The translations under genes were made by a program, and so were the position numbers. The notes under the pieces were generated by a model. It did not search any database, was not told the DNA's origin, and saw only the letters and a program-made list of their open reading frames with translations. 64,000 bases of DNA from Margaritispora aquatica (taxonomy: Eukaryota; Ascomycota; Leotiomycetes; Helotiales; Discinellaceae). The first letter of the stretch is position 1; every line of letters starts with the position of its first letter. Below are positions 12,449 to 23,733 of the stretch, one piece after another. Location: assembly GCA_007644065.1 (NCBI GenBank), contig VJWN01000004.1, positions 1,798,001 to 1,862,000 on the forward strand, read 5' to 3'.

Positions 12449-13237
12449 GGCTGATTGAATTTGCAGAGAGTAGACTAAAGTGATGGTGATTCCGCGAAGA
12501 GCTTGTTGGTGTTGAGGATACTCTGAGTTGGAAAGTTCAAGAGTTGGTTGTTTTATGATTGCGAATTGTGGGAGACGGCAGGAAGTGATTGATCAACAGG
12601 ATCAAAAGCACGAGGCTGAAAGTTGGGTGATGTTCTATTTTGTTCCACCAAATTCACCTTCACAAAGCTCCCTGCAGGGGGTAACCAATTGCTTGAAAAC
12701 AGTCTTGGGCTTATGAGATATATATGACTGAAGATCTAGTCTCTTTGAAATGGATGTTTTCACTCAATATCAATGTTCTTAAAGAACTGTTCGTATGGTG
12801 GTAACTCCTCAATCGAAATTACCCCACTTACATACTAACATACTAAGGTAAGCAGCAATAGCCTTGGGAGGAGGAAGGGTGATCAATGTATGTTTCCTTG
12901 AAAATCATTGAGAGTGTCTACTAGCAATTGAATTTTATCCCATGATTGAAAAGTCTATTATGATTGTGATCTGGATATACGATACCATACTCACTCTACA
13001 GTACTCACTCTGCTCTATTCGTCAGCCAGCATCCCTCATAGCTTCTGCCTTCAGCCCCACCTGCGCCGGCGGCTCTTTCGACTCAGGGTGCCCAACGTCA
13101 CTGGTTCAGCTGCTTGAAACAGGACAAGACTTAACCACCAAACCATAAACTTTCAACAACACCTCCTGCATCTGCGATAATAATAATAATACTATAATCC
13201 TCTCAAATTCGCAGAATCAGGAGACTTCTCAATCAAG
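12449..13237. promoter_or_regulatory. Shared promoter region between p23 and vps24
   Basis: This 789-bp stretch separates two divergent start codons and contains no gene of its own. It holds the heat-shock-like element near p23 and an ATA/AAT trinucleotide run at about 13176-13192 close to vps24. Confidence 0.6.
12531..12543 (-). promoter_or_regulatory. Heat-shock-element-like site upstream of p23
   Basis: The bases GAAagTTCaaGAg form three alternating GAA/TTC-type units with correct 2-base spacing; the third unit is imperfect. The site lies about 85 bases before the p23 start codon. Hsp90 co-chaperones are often under heat-shock factor control, so it fits, but binding is inferred. Confidence 0.5.
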
Positions 13238-13986
13238 ATGGAGACCATCAAGTCCGTGTTCTTCAAGCCAGATCCCCAAGTACAAGTCAGTCCTCGTCCA
13301 CCCCACCAACTTACCTCCATACGCAACTACTAACTGCTCCCTCACAGGTACGAAAATGTAATCAACTCATCCGCGCAAATACACGGAAGCTCGATCGTGA
13401 TATAACACAAATGAAGCTCGCGGAATCCAAAGCCAAATCCCTCATCATCGCAGCGTCCAAACGAGCCCAACGCAACCCCTCCCTCGCAGCTCAAGCCCAA
13501 AAGGACATCCGAGTCTTTGCGCGGGAGCTTATCCGTGCTCGAAAACAGCACAATCGTCTCGTCACATCAAAGGCACAATTAAACAGCGTAGCAATGCAAG
13601 TGTCCGAGGCCTTTGCGGTGCGCAAGATAGAAGGGAGCATCAGGAATAGCGTGGGCATCATGAAGGACGTCAACAGTTTGGTTAGGTTACCGGAGTTGAC
13701 AGGCACGATGAGGGAGTTGAGTCAGGAGCTGGTAAAGGCAGGTATCATAGAGGAGATGGTTGGGGATAGCATGCCTGAGGAGATGGAGGAGGAGGATGAG
13801 GAGGTGGAGAGTGAGGTTGATAAGGTGCTGGGTGAGATCTTGCAGGATCGCATGGCGAAGGTGGGTGCGACGCCCAGCACGCCGACGCCCGTACAGCAGC
13901 AACCCGTGGCAGAAGATGAAGACGAAGAGGATGCCGAGGCCATGCTGAGTCAAATGCGGGGGAGACTGGAAGCGCTCAAGAGCTGA
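13238..13986 (+). CDS. vps24: ESCRT-III subunit Vps24 (CHMP3)
   Basis: Model: exons 13238-13285 and 13348-13986, giving 228 residues. The protein starts METIKSVFFKPDPQ, and the Snf7 core follows with basic helix 1 (VRKCNQLIRANTRKLDRDI). The middle is a long charged coiled coil. The C-terminal third is highly acidic (EEMEEEDEEVESEVDKV) and ends with a MIM1-like helix, MRGRLEALK, the signature bound by the Vps4 MIT domain. Vps24 caps Vps20-nucleated Snf7 filaments on endosomes and helps drive inward budding of multivesicular bodies. The length matches the family. The only intron (62 nt, CTAAC branch) falls after residue 16, and the spliced junction PDPQ-VQ-VRK matches the conserved family start. 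Confidence 0.95.
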
Positions 13987-15107
13987 TGGGATTCTCTCTT
14001 TTATTTGGTTCACTTTTGCATGCTTACCTACCTACATTATTTTTTCTTGCACGGCGTTTCTGGCGCTGGTGCAACATCACTTTTTCGGCGTTTGGAGAGT
14101 CGTTGGTGGTAAGGTGTATAGAGATGATTTTAGAGGCCATGTATCAATGTCAACTCCAAGAAGTTATTGCTCGTATCTCTCTTGCCGCATCATTCCTCCA
14201 ATGATTCAGATATCCCGTGACTCTAGTGAGCAACGGTTCAGAGACAGCCCTACTCATTAGGGTCGTTTCGCGCTCACTTGATAGCCCTATCTTGGCATCA
14301 ACTAGTCAGTGTTGCCTGTGTCATATTCATAGCCGAACCAGCTAGTTTACCGAACTTTTACTTCCCATGACATTGTTGAACCGGGAAGGGTACTTGCACC
14401 ATTTGTCACCAAATTTGAACACGATATCTGGACACCATTTCTTGGTTACAAGGCAAGAATTGGTTTGCACACTTGCCGTATTCATGTACGGTCCCAGTGA
14501 GCAAACCGGGACTATTCTAATTCTCAGCAAAAGATTGAGTCCCCGAGAATTTGTGGACCTTTCTCTCATCCGACGCCAGCATATCTTTTCCTTTCGGGCC
14601 ATCCGGATCATTATGGACACATACCGATCTAGCCTCTCTGTATTGGCATGCTTGTCGGATGAGTGTAGTTCGGTTATCGATCCACATAGTGCTTTTCCAT
14701 CCTGCTCGAACTTGTGGTATCCAGCTTTCAATCCAGCGGAACACATGACCTTAGTTTGTGCTTAGCTAGATGGCGACATACACAGGAAACTCATGGTATC
14801 TAGAGTAGTTGGTCAAGAGGCACCTTGGTGACGATTTGAACAGTACGATCGATCCTATCATTGCTCGTTGGAGGGTAAGTGGGTTCAACCATCAAAGTGA
14901 CAATATTGGTAAGTCTCTGGTCAGACTGCTTCTCAACACATCTCTCGCCTGGTGTGAAATGGTGCAATGGTGAGGATGTAGTTGGGTAGTTTACTAGCTA
15001 GCTGTCTATATGTCCCATCCTCTTCCCCCAGATTTGCAGTTTCTCTTCCTTTTCATCAAACATTGTTCATCTGTCGAAATACTCGAATCTATCAGAACAT
15101 AGCAACC
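13987..15107. other. Intergenic between vps24 and the secreted-protein gene
   Basis: The first part is vps24 3' UTR. Between 14342 and 14765 both strands carry overlapping open frames of about 130 codons. Neither resembles a known family, so I do not call a gene. A pyrimidine-rich leader precedes the ATG at 15108. Confidence 0.4.
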
Positions 15108-16519
15108 ATGAGGTTCTCAAACACTCTCGCTGTCACCGCAGCTCTTGCCAGCACCGTTGTCGCCGCTCCTCAGTATGTCTGCCCCTACCTCTTGCTACCA
15201 TTGGTGTTGAAATGTGCTCGCACACTCGTCGTCCAGCACTGAATGTCCGTTTCATCTGTGCAGTCGCTAATGCAAAATTATAGACCCCATGGCCACCACC
15301 ACCACGATGCTGTTACAAAGGCTTATGTTGACGACGCTGCTCACAAGATCACCCAGTACGTATTTAATGCGCCTTTTCCCCGCTGTAAATCGTGCACAGC
15401 GTTGCTAGTCTCGTCTGGTATTCAGTTCCCCTAAAAATTTGCTCGCAACGGCTACGTATTTCCTGTTTGACTGAATAAAGGAAGGGTAAAAACCAGTCAA
15501 GTTCTACTGAACCCGGTTTACTCGCTCTCTCTGAAAGTACATCAAGCGTTTCTACAGGGTCATCATTCTGGAATTTTGACCAGACTTTGGATTTCCATCG
15601 CCGAAAAGCATGCTTTTAAGAAATGCGAGTCATGCCTGATCTAGAGAAACCTCTCACATAGTTTTGTGGGTTTCCATTTGCAACTGTAGCACATTTTGAC
15701 ACATCCTTGAATTAACTACCTCTCCAGCATTGAACTGTGCTTTTGAGCCTAGCTTAGCTGCCTCGATCAGCTACCTACAGGACACACTTCTTCTCAAAGT
15801 GCCTACATTGACATCACTACAGCTTCGTTAAGCACCACGTTCACAAGGAGTGGTCCAAGCCCAGTGTCGTCGCTCGTGATGATGCCGTTGAAGACCTTGC
15901 AGTGGTCACGAATCCTCTCGATGAGCCCGTTGTCGAGGTCGTCCTTGTCATGATCGAGATCACCGAGGTGGTCAACAAGGAGCACCACAAGCACAAGTAC
16001 GGCCAGGGTGCTGTCGAGGTTGAACCCGCCCCTTCAGTCGAAGGGAAGATCGAGGAGGATGGGAAGGTTGTCCCTCGGGGCTGGTGGCCATTCGGCAAGA
16101 AGGGCGACGATAAGAACGACGCCGCTACCCCAACCCCCACCGTCCCATGGTATAAAAATCCCAAGTACGACATCCTGCACGTTCTTGACCACACCATGAC
16201 TGCTGGTCCGATGGTGACTCCCACCCTCGCTGTGATAACTATTCCCGTCATCAACGTGCAAACGAAGTCGAAGCGCGGCCACACACCTACCACGCTCACT
16301 AAGACGAACTTCGTCACCACAACTGTCAGCCAGGCGCCTACTGAGACTGTTGATCCCAGACTCGACGTCTGGTCTAAGGATGAGGCTATCAAAGCGGCGG
16401 TTGGGACCGTCGAGGTTATGCTTGGTGGAGCGGTTTTCGCGGGTGCGTCTGCCGGTGCTACGTACGTGGGAAAGATTGCTTGGAATGCTGCAAAGAACGT
16501 GGTTGGGAAGATTTGGTAG
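15108..16519 (+). CDS. Cysteine-free secreted protein, larger member of a pair
   Basis: Model: exons 15108-15172, 15284-15355, 15823-16519, giving 277 residues. A clear signal peptide (MRFSNTLAVTAALASTVVAA) is followed by a His-rich segment (PQPHGHHHHDAV). The mature protein has no cysteine. It is rich in V, K, T and P, has a tryptophan segment (PRGWWPFGKKG), and ends with a small-residue hydrophobic stretch (MLGGAVFAGASAGATYVGKI) then AWNAAKNVVGKIW, like a glycine zipper plus amphipathic helix. I do not recognise the family. Intron 1 falls just after the signal peptide in phase 2 and intron 2 is also phase 2, exactly as in the convergent neighbour at 17938-18565. Intron 2 is unusually long (467 nt), so an extra small exon is possible. 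The tail could insert into membranes or self-assemble; this is inference. Confidence 0.75.
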
Positions 16520-17937
16520 ATGTAGCATGGTAGTTGGGTTTGGAGAAAAGATAGAGCTGGAGAGGAGAAGAGAAGAGTGAAGAGGGGTGCATGGTTGTGT
16601 TCATGGTGTTCACGGTGTTGGTGTTGCTGCTTAGGTTTGGTTCGGCATCGGTGTCTGGATAATCGTATTGCTGCTTACAGCAGCAACACATGGGAGCCAA
16701 TGTATGGACTCTAACTCGGAGATACATTTTCCTTTCTCGTGAAGACGGGGTTTCCAGCTCTGAATATCCGTGCATTGAGTGGTCCCTTTTTGTGAGATAT
16801 GGAACAGCCTACCTTGCTCAAGCTGGCAAATGTGCCTCCAGCTTTACTTAACTAGACACTCCGACAAGATAAATTCAGTTCGCAGATGACTTGAACGCGC
16901 TTTCAGTACCTGCTTAGCACCCGGTGAAAGTGAAAGTGGAAAACTTGAGGTGTTCCAGAAGTGAAGATTTCATAGCGTAGTACTCAGGCAGTGACTTAGC
17001 TAAGAATGAGGAATTGCCTGAAACCAGACGGAATCAATGACTGCCCAAAAATGCAATTATGCAGGACGGTAGATGATTACGCGATGCAGTTGAGGTAACA
17101 ATACCTCACAGAATGTATGAACCATGCGGTACATTGTATGGAATCAAGACACTTCTTTTACGGAGACTTCATGTCAAATTCAATTCTTCTGTTGCACTGC
17201 ACACTGAATAGGTACTTGATTCTAGCTGCAGTGATTTCTGCAGAGCCGTCGTTACAATAAGTATCAAGATAACGATTGTTGAATCATTGTACGATGGATG
17301 AAGTGATGTGATAAAAGGTGATGATCGATGTGTGAGACTCATTGGAGTTTGAGTGCGGCAGTGAGATATTAGACCTTCAAGAAGTTGGCACATATTTTAG
17401 GTACATGCCTAGACATACGAGTGAGGTTGGTGGGAATGAAGTGCCAGGTCAGAAAGGAAGAGATGATCCAGACATTGGATAGATGGGGCAGGAGAACCCG
17501 ATAAAGAATAATGTCTTCGTCGTTTTGAGGGCCTTCTAGACACTTCAATCATTCTTCAGTACAGCAATTGAAAGCAACCAAAACTTCACGTATGCATACA
17601 CACTGCAAGGTACGTAGGACGACGAGGCTCCAAGTTCATTCTCAACCAAGTCACACGAAATATTCACAGGGTCATCAAGAGGAATTGCCACTCAGCTCAC
17701 AACAGCCATATATTCCCATTAACCCCTATAATTGATCTAAGCCCCACCAATGACACAGCAGATCATTCTCTCCCCACCACCTCTCTTCTCTCTCCACTTT
17801 CTGGCATAAGTAGTAAAGCAAAAACCTTCGCGCTTCTCTCAAGATGTGTACCGACCGGAACGCCTAAGTGGCATTACTTCCCCAAGCCTCCAATTGAACA
17901 ACCACCGCGACAGTAGCAGCAGCAAAGGGTTGTGCAT
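16520..17937. other. Intergenic between the two convergent secreted-protein genes
   Basis: Both flanking genes end here, so it holds two 3' UTRs. I see no gene. There is a GGTGTT-type imperfect repeat near 16600-16625. Confidence 0.5.
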
Positions 17938-18565
17938 TTACTCTTCGTGAGCCATCTCAATCTCCTTCCAGATCGCATCTGCGGTGCACGAGCACAAGTC
18001 AGCAAGCACATTCAAGCCTGGATAGATACGAATGCAAGTATTGGGACTATGGCGATGGACTAGGTGACGGGAAAGGAGAGGTTCAAGACATACCGCCGAC
18101 CTTGAAGCCAATGGTGCCGATGATACCGCCAGCGATGCCGCCAATGACAATCTTGGCGCCCTTCTCGATGTCCTTGTTGGCGCCCTTGACGAACCAGGTC
18201 CAGGGCTTGTACCACTTGTACTTGCCGTCGGCGTCTTGCTTGACAGCGACGATCTTGTAGACCTCCTTAGTGCCATCGGGACTGATGGTAGTGATCTCAG
18301 AGCTGTGGGAAGGAGATGGTGAGTATGTGCAAAAGTATATGTGAGAGTATCGTGTGAGGATTTGTGTGTGTTGATTCATGCTGTCATGGTAGAATGGAGG
18401 ACTCAAACATACCTCTCTGGGTCGAGAGTTGGGGCTACACCCTGGAAGCTGTATGAAGATATTAGCGAGATTTTTACTCTAAAAGAGAGAGACATCAACT
18501 TACACAGGGGTAGCAATAACGCTGGCAGCCAAGCAGGCAACAACGGCGGAGGAGGTGAACTTCAT
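17938..18565 (-). CDS. Cysteine-free secreted protein, small member of a pair
   Basis: Model, minus strand: exons 18504-18565, 18413-18448, 18094-18302, 17938-17978, giving 115 residues. The signal peptide is MKFTSSAVVACLAASVIAT, and the mature chain contains no cysteine. It carries a Trp/Lys segment (YKWYKPWTWFVKGANKDIEK), then a glycine-zipper-like hydrophobic stretch (IVIGGIAGGIIGTIGFKVG) and an acidic end (AIWKEIEMAHEE). The order of W-rich, KG, GG-rich hydrophobic and terminal AW/AIW elements matches the 277-residue neighbour, as do the first two phase-2 introns, so I infer common ancestry. No known family is recognised. A TTTATAAA box lies about 100 bases upstream. A small secreted effector or a membrane-active peptide is possible; function unknown. 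Confidence 0.8.
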
Positions 18566-18663
18566 TTTGAGGTTTTGAGTGGTGGTAGATTTGAGTGAGT
18601 AAGAGAGGTGTGTATTGAAAAGTTTGAGAAGGAGGAAATGCTTTCGAGGGGAGCAACCTCTGG

Positions 18664-18671
18664 TTTATAAA
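18664..18671 (-). promoter_or_regulatory. TATA box of the 115-residue secreted-protein gene
   Basis: TTTATAAA lies about 99 bases upstream of the start codon on the minus strand, a normal distance for a TATA element of a strongly expressed fungal gene. Confidence 0.45.
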
Positions 18672-20215
18672 CTCCCAAAGGACAAGCTACCTTAGCATCA
18701 TTGCAAGAATTTCAGCTATAGCCACGGCAAAGGGCATCTCAACGGAGAAAGCAGAAGAATCTTATTAGCCATGATAGCATCATCGTTTTGTTGTTGATGC
18801 ATGGTATCGACGTCAAGTTTCGATCTCTTCGATCAGCGCAGGTCTGGATATGGAAGTGAGGTGGAGGTGAATGAAGAAAGAAGTGCTTTGAATGGCTTGA
18901 ATGGCCACAGCTGGTTCAATCTATCGTTTCATGCATTTAAGTACGGTCGTTAGTGGAGAGATGAGGGGATGAAGATACAGAATGAAGCATAGTAGATGGG
19001 GCATCTGCATGTTGATATATCAACAACAGCTATCTTGACAGTGCCAAGATAGCTAGTTTGAATTAAAGGTCAACATCCGCACTCCCTTAAGAGGGGTAGT
19101 GGGTAAGGCTGCAGGTGTGAATTGCGCTACACTTGTATGCAGAATTGACATGTGAAAATGACAGCTGAAACCAGCAAGCGCCAAGTAAACATGTTGAAGC
19201 AACATAGCTAGAGACTGTTGTATTGTCGTGAGCCAGCCGATGATGATGCTCTGTATGAAATGTCTGCTTGATAGTCGTTGAGCGAGCACCAACTCAGTCT
19301 AAGTAGAGGGCTTAAGCGAGTCTGTCGGTTTCCAACGGCTCTTGGCGATATTTAATCGGATTTGTGACAAAAGATTCCACCTGACCTCGGTTGACAATAG
19401 GAGATACTCTCCTCCGTCGAAGCCACTCAAGTTGTCGATTGCCTTTGGTGAATCTTGAATGATCTTATATTCACATACATTTGATCTTGTTTTTGTGTTG
19501 TCTGTGGAAACCTCTTGCTTTCGAATTGCCTGGGCTTCTTGAACGGGGGCGATGTCACTTCTCTCATCTATTCCCAAAGATGCAATAGAAATAGTGTTCA
19601 GAGAGCTTTGATGTAATATCAGAAATGGGTCCAAGTATGGTGGGCAACCATGAATGCCTGCTTCAAAAGGTAGTTGATCTGTGCTGGAGTGTCTGCCTTA
19701 TTGCATGCGATCAGCTCAACCTTTCTCATGCTCTTCAGCACAATCCAAGCTGTCAATAGTCTCCTTTTTACTTAAATGTTCCTATCGAGATGTTTTTAGT
19801 CAATTTAAAGGTCAGGTTTTTTCCGACGTTGACATACGCGTCGTTGACCAAACGAGAATGGAATGCATGGATATCTCGTGATCTCGTGGTCTTGTCCCAA
19901 CAACACCGACTCCCCTTCATTACATCCGCCGCGAATTGCTCTTTCGGGCCAAGTCAAATTTAAAGTTACCGCCGATCGTTTGAATTTTACCCAGAATTTG
20001 AGTACTATTGCATTGAGAGCACATTGCTGGAGCCTGGAAAGACATGGATATAGGTGTAGCTATCGGCGCCCGGACATTAAGATAATGTCCGACTCCGCTC
20101 TACGCATTCAAAAGCCATATCAATGTCATGAAAGAGGACATCGGAAGTCTCGAAAACTCCTCCTACCGTTTCATTCACTGTTGTTACAGTAATAAACACT
20201 GATTTGTTCTTCCGG
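18672..20215. other. Intergenic upstream of the first Zn2Cys6 gene
   Basis: No gene is supported. A minus-strand open frame at 19299-19634 (111 codons) has no recognisable domain or splice partners. Confidence 0.4.
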
Positions 20216-22719
20216 ATGCAATCATCGAGTGACACTGGTGTTGTTGGTGTTGTACCTGCTGTGTCATCATCACGGGCTTGTCAGAACTGCTCGAAAGCCA
20301 AAGCAAAGTGTGTACCGCAGGGGCAATCTAATGCTGGGTGTTCAAGGTATGATTTGTGTAATTGGGAGTTTAAAATGGTTACATTAGCTGAGAATTTGTT
20401 GTCTGTAAAGATGCTTTCGTTTAGGAAAGCAATGTGTAGCTACTGTTCGTGTCGCCAGGAAAAGGAGGTCGCCTAATAACACATTGAAGTAAGTGTATAT
20501 TGCCAAGCCCGTCTGAGTTGAGCGGAACCTTCCTTTTATGAGGCCGTATCTAAGTCTTTTATGGAAATCTAATTCGTGGATAATTATCCTAAGTCAGCAG
20601 TGCTCTGTGCTGTTCATTGGTAAACCTACTGAATGTGGTTTTCATTTTGGCACATTTACATATCCGACGCAATGTGCTACTACGTTATGCGACTGCCACA
20701 AGAATTTGCTAGCTTTCGTCCCCGAAGCTTCTCATACTGACTGAGTAAGCAGAAATACAACCCAACTAGAGCAAAAAATAGAATCCCTTGTTTCCCTTCT
20801 TTCCACTCGTGGTATTCCGAACCCAACCACTTTGGAGCAGACCACACCGCCAGAGAGCCAAAGCAACAGCGAGGCCTCTCCGTCAGCCGTCCAAGATCTC
20901 AATGTGTCGAGTAGCTCTGAGCAACAGCAAAGATGGCAAGCCAGCCAAGAACTTCCGTTAAGAGGAAACGACTGGCTATGTGCCCCGCCTCAACCTGGAG
21001 AAGGCCCTTGCAATCCCATGAATCCGTTCACATTCTACAGTGTCAATCCGAGTACAACTGCTATACCACCCACTATACCTGATGGATTGGAGCACTTGCT
21101 CCCCTTATTTAAAGAAAAATTCGCACCTAATTTCCCTTTCATTGTCATTCCTCCTAGGTTATCAGCTGCACAGTGAGTCCTTTTCCCTGTGTTTTCCCAA
21201 TTGAGAGAACAGTTCCTAACGCCTTCGATAGACTTCGCATCCAGAGACCATGGCTTCTCAAAGTAATTTACATCGTAGCATGTCAGGAGAACCGTGCTCT
21301 TCAGCTTGAGATGTCTCGTCAAATGATAGTTGAAATCCCAGCAGCCATGCTCTTGCGTGCTGAGAAGAGTCTTGATATCTTGCAATGCCTCATTATATTC
21401 AACGCATGGAGCCATTCTTATACGCCAAATACTCCAGCGTCGCAGTCATGTGGTATGCTTCAGCTTGCGCTGGGTATGGTGTTCGATTTGGGATTGACCA
21501 AGCAGTACCGAGAGATGGACAGTCCAACTGAGATCTTGAGTGATGCCATCGCCAATGCGCCACCGGGTAGTATGAGAAAAGAGACGCACAGAAGTCTTGA
21601 CGAGATCAGGACATTGCTTGCTTGTTATGTTTTGACTTCTATGTAAGTGAGATTTCCTTACTACAAATGAAGTATTCGCTAATATATGAAATAGGACGAC
21701 TTACTATATGAAACGTATGGACGGCCTTCCACGATCACCATACATATTACACTGCTGCAAGCTTCTCGAAGAAGCCGCAGAATACGAATCTGATATCATT
21801 CTCGTAACGATGATCCGTCTTTATGGCTTCGTAGACCTCGTTAATGCAGCGATAACTAGTCGCTTAACGGCCACTGAGGTCAATGCACCGATATGGATGC
21901 AGACTACAAGCATACGGCGAGAGCTATTAGCGTATTGGGATACTGTCCCCGCTCATATCAAAGAGAATCGTAGGTCATTCTTCTACTTCTTGCCTTAAGA
22001 GAATATACTAATTCGCCTGTCGTGTAGCACAAGTTCGTAGCACATACCATAGTACTGAAGTCTTCCTCTATCGGCCATCCCTCCATAAACACCTCTTCAA
22101 CGCACCCGTCACCGACGCCACACAGTCCGTACCCCACCGCCTCAACATGCTCTACGCATGTCTCCTCTCTGCGAAAACACTTCTCGACCACTCAGACTCG
22201 AGCATCCCGAACTTATGCCTCTACCACGGCATGATGGACAATGCACACATCGGACACGGTCTGTCTATTCTGCTGAAACTGACCATGATCGAAGAGCCGG
22301 GCTGGGATCTAGTTGAAGTGCGGCAGACGGCGGATCTACCTGGGTATTTCGAAAAGTTCATAAACAGTTATACAGAAGCGGGCGCATCAATTGATAGTAT
22401 TCAGAAGACACAAGCGAGGAATAGCTTCCCGACGGGCTGTGCGAGGGTTATGGGGAGGGTGAGGCTTTGGTATGAGGGGGTTATACCGAAGGTGCCGAAG
22501 GCGAAGGAGGGGGATGGGTTGAGCTTAGCTGCTAGTGGTGGTGGAGGAGGGGAGCAGCAGGATCCGGGAGTGTGGATGGGCGGGAATATGGATGGGTTCG
22601 GTGGGATGGGAGGCATGATTGATGGGGATTTTGCGGACTATTTGACTGATGCATATTGGTTGGAGGTTATTGGGAATGCCAGTTTTGTACCAGATCAGGG
22701 AATGGGCGTCGGTGTATGA
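20216..22719 (+). CDS. Zn2Cys6-type regulator with incomplete zinc cluster
   Basis: Model: exons 20216-20346, 20753-21172, 21232-21642, 21695-21969, 22028-22719, giving 642 residues. The N-terminus has the first four cysteines of a fungal zinc cluster (ACQNCSKAKAKC, then GC). The second half (Cys5 and Cys6) is absent from the spliced frame, which passes straight to a coiled-coil linker (TTQLEQKIESLVSLL). The rest resembles the fungal-specific regulatory domain of C6 transcription factors, with a helical middle region, FDLGLTKQY, and a Gly/Met-rich acidic C-terminus. Intron 1 is 406 nt, against 52-59 nt for the others, and contains a Cys/Arg-rich scrap (CSYCSCRQEKE, about 20435-20470) that may be the lost exon. 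If functional, it would be a nuclear transcription regulator; DNA binding is doubtful without the full cluster. Exon 1 is assigned by phase and the CQNC motif. Confidence 0.75.
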
Positions 22720-23733
22720 GTATTTACAGGACGGGACTGGGAATGTCAATGATACTGTATATATGTATTTGATTCTGTGGATATAAATTCGACGAGCAAT
22801 CGAACAACAGATGTGCTTAGTTCCAATGTTTTGGTTCTAATGTAAGATTACTTCTTCACGCGAAAGAGCATTGATCCAAATATATGCAGAGTGGCCATAT
22901 ATCAGCACATCTAGAAAGTGGTCAATGAGGTTTTGATGTCTTGTAGTCATTTGTGTTATCAGTAGAACTCCTAGTACTAACCATCGACCAATGATATCAG
23001 TCACACGTGACTCCTCACCAGCATGCTATATATATATTCAAACCACCGAGAAATCTCCGTCTGTAATGGACACAATCTGTGGGAAGATATCAACATACCA
23101 TTTGTTCGTATCCATTTCGTTCGCAAGAACACCCTCAGCAGTGCCCAGTTCGAACATGGCGGTGGCACCCCACTCGTGCAGGTAACTCACGATGCTGGTG
23201 GTACCCTAAGCAATGAAGACAATTTCTTGAGGGAGGTTTCACTCTGCAGAGAGGTCTTCACCGTGGTGTGGCGGTATTGGAATACACTTGTTGTGTGGTT
23301 TGGATGCAGGCCTTGGCTTGAGCGTCAACTCATTTTTTGCTGTTTTTTTTCTGTCTTTGGATGTCGGGTATATCTCGGCGAGGTGCTCCACTTACAACCT
23401 GTTATGTCCAGTCTCCAAGATCGAGAATACAAAGTAGAGTTCAAAGTATACATTATTTCAGTATGGGTTTTCAACTTGTTCAATGTTTCTTTTAGTTTCT
23501 CGCTTTTGTTACATTTGTGGCGCATGAAAGTACTTGATTAATGACCTCATGACTTGGCGGTCTCCACGCGCTTCGTCGCGCCCTAAGACTGACGCGACTG
23601 ACTCCTCACCGAGGCAAATGTAAGGACCATTGTACTCTTCATTCCTTTGCTACTGTTATTTATCTCTGCTATCTGTTGTCATTGAAATCCACGGAATCAG
23701 TGAAACAAAGCTGTCCTGTCAACGATCTCCAAT
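22720..23733. other. Intergenic between the regulator and the alkyltransferase gene
   Basis: An open frame of 172 codons runs from 23023 to 23541, but it shows no domain, signal or conserved motif, so I do not call it. The end of the stretch is the alkyltransferase leader. Confidence 0.4.

Noticed and set aside
14342..14746. A 134-codon minus-strand open frame (overlapped by a similar plus-strand frame)
   Set aside because: Both strands are open over the same bases and neither has a recognisable motif.
23023..23541. A 172-codon plus-strand open frame
   Set aside because: Low-complexity hydrophobic and aromatic content, no domain and no consistent splicing.
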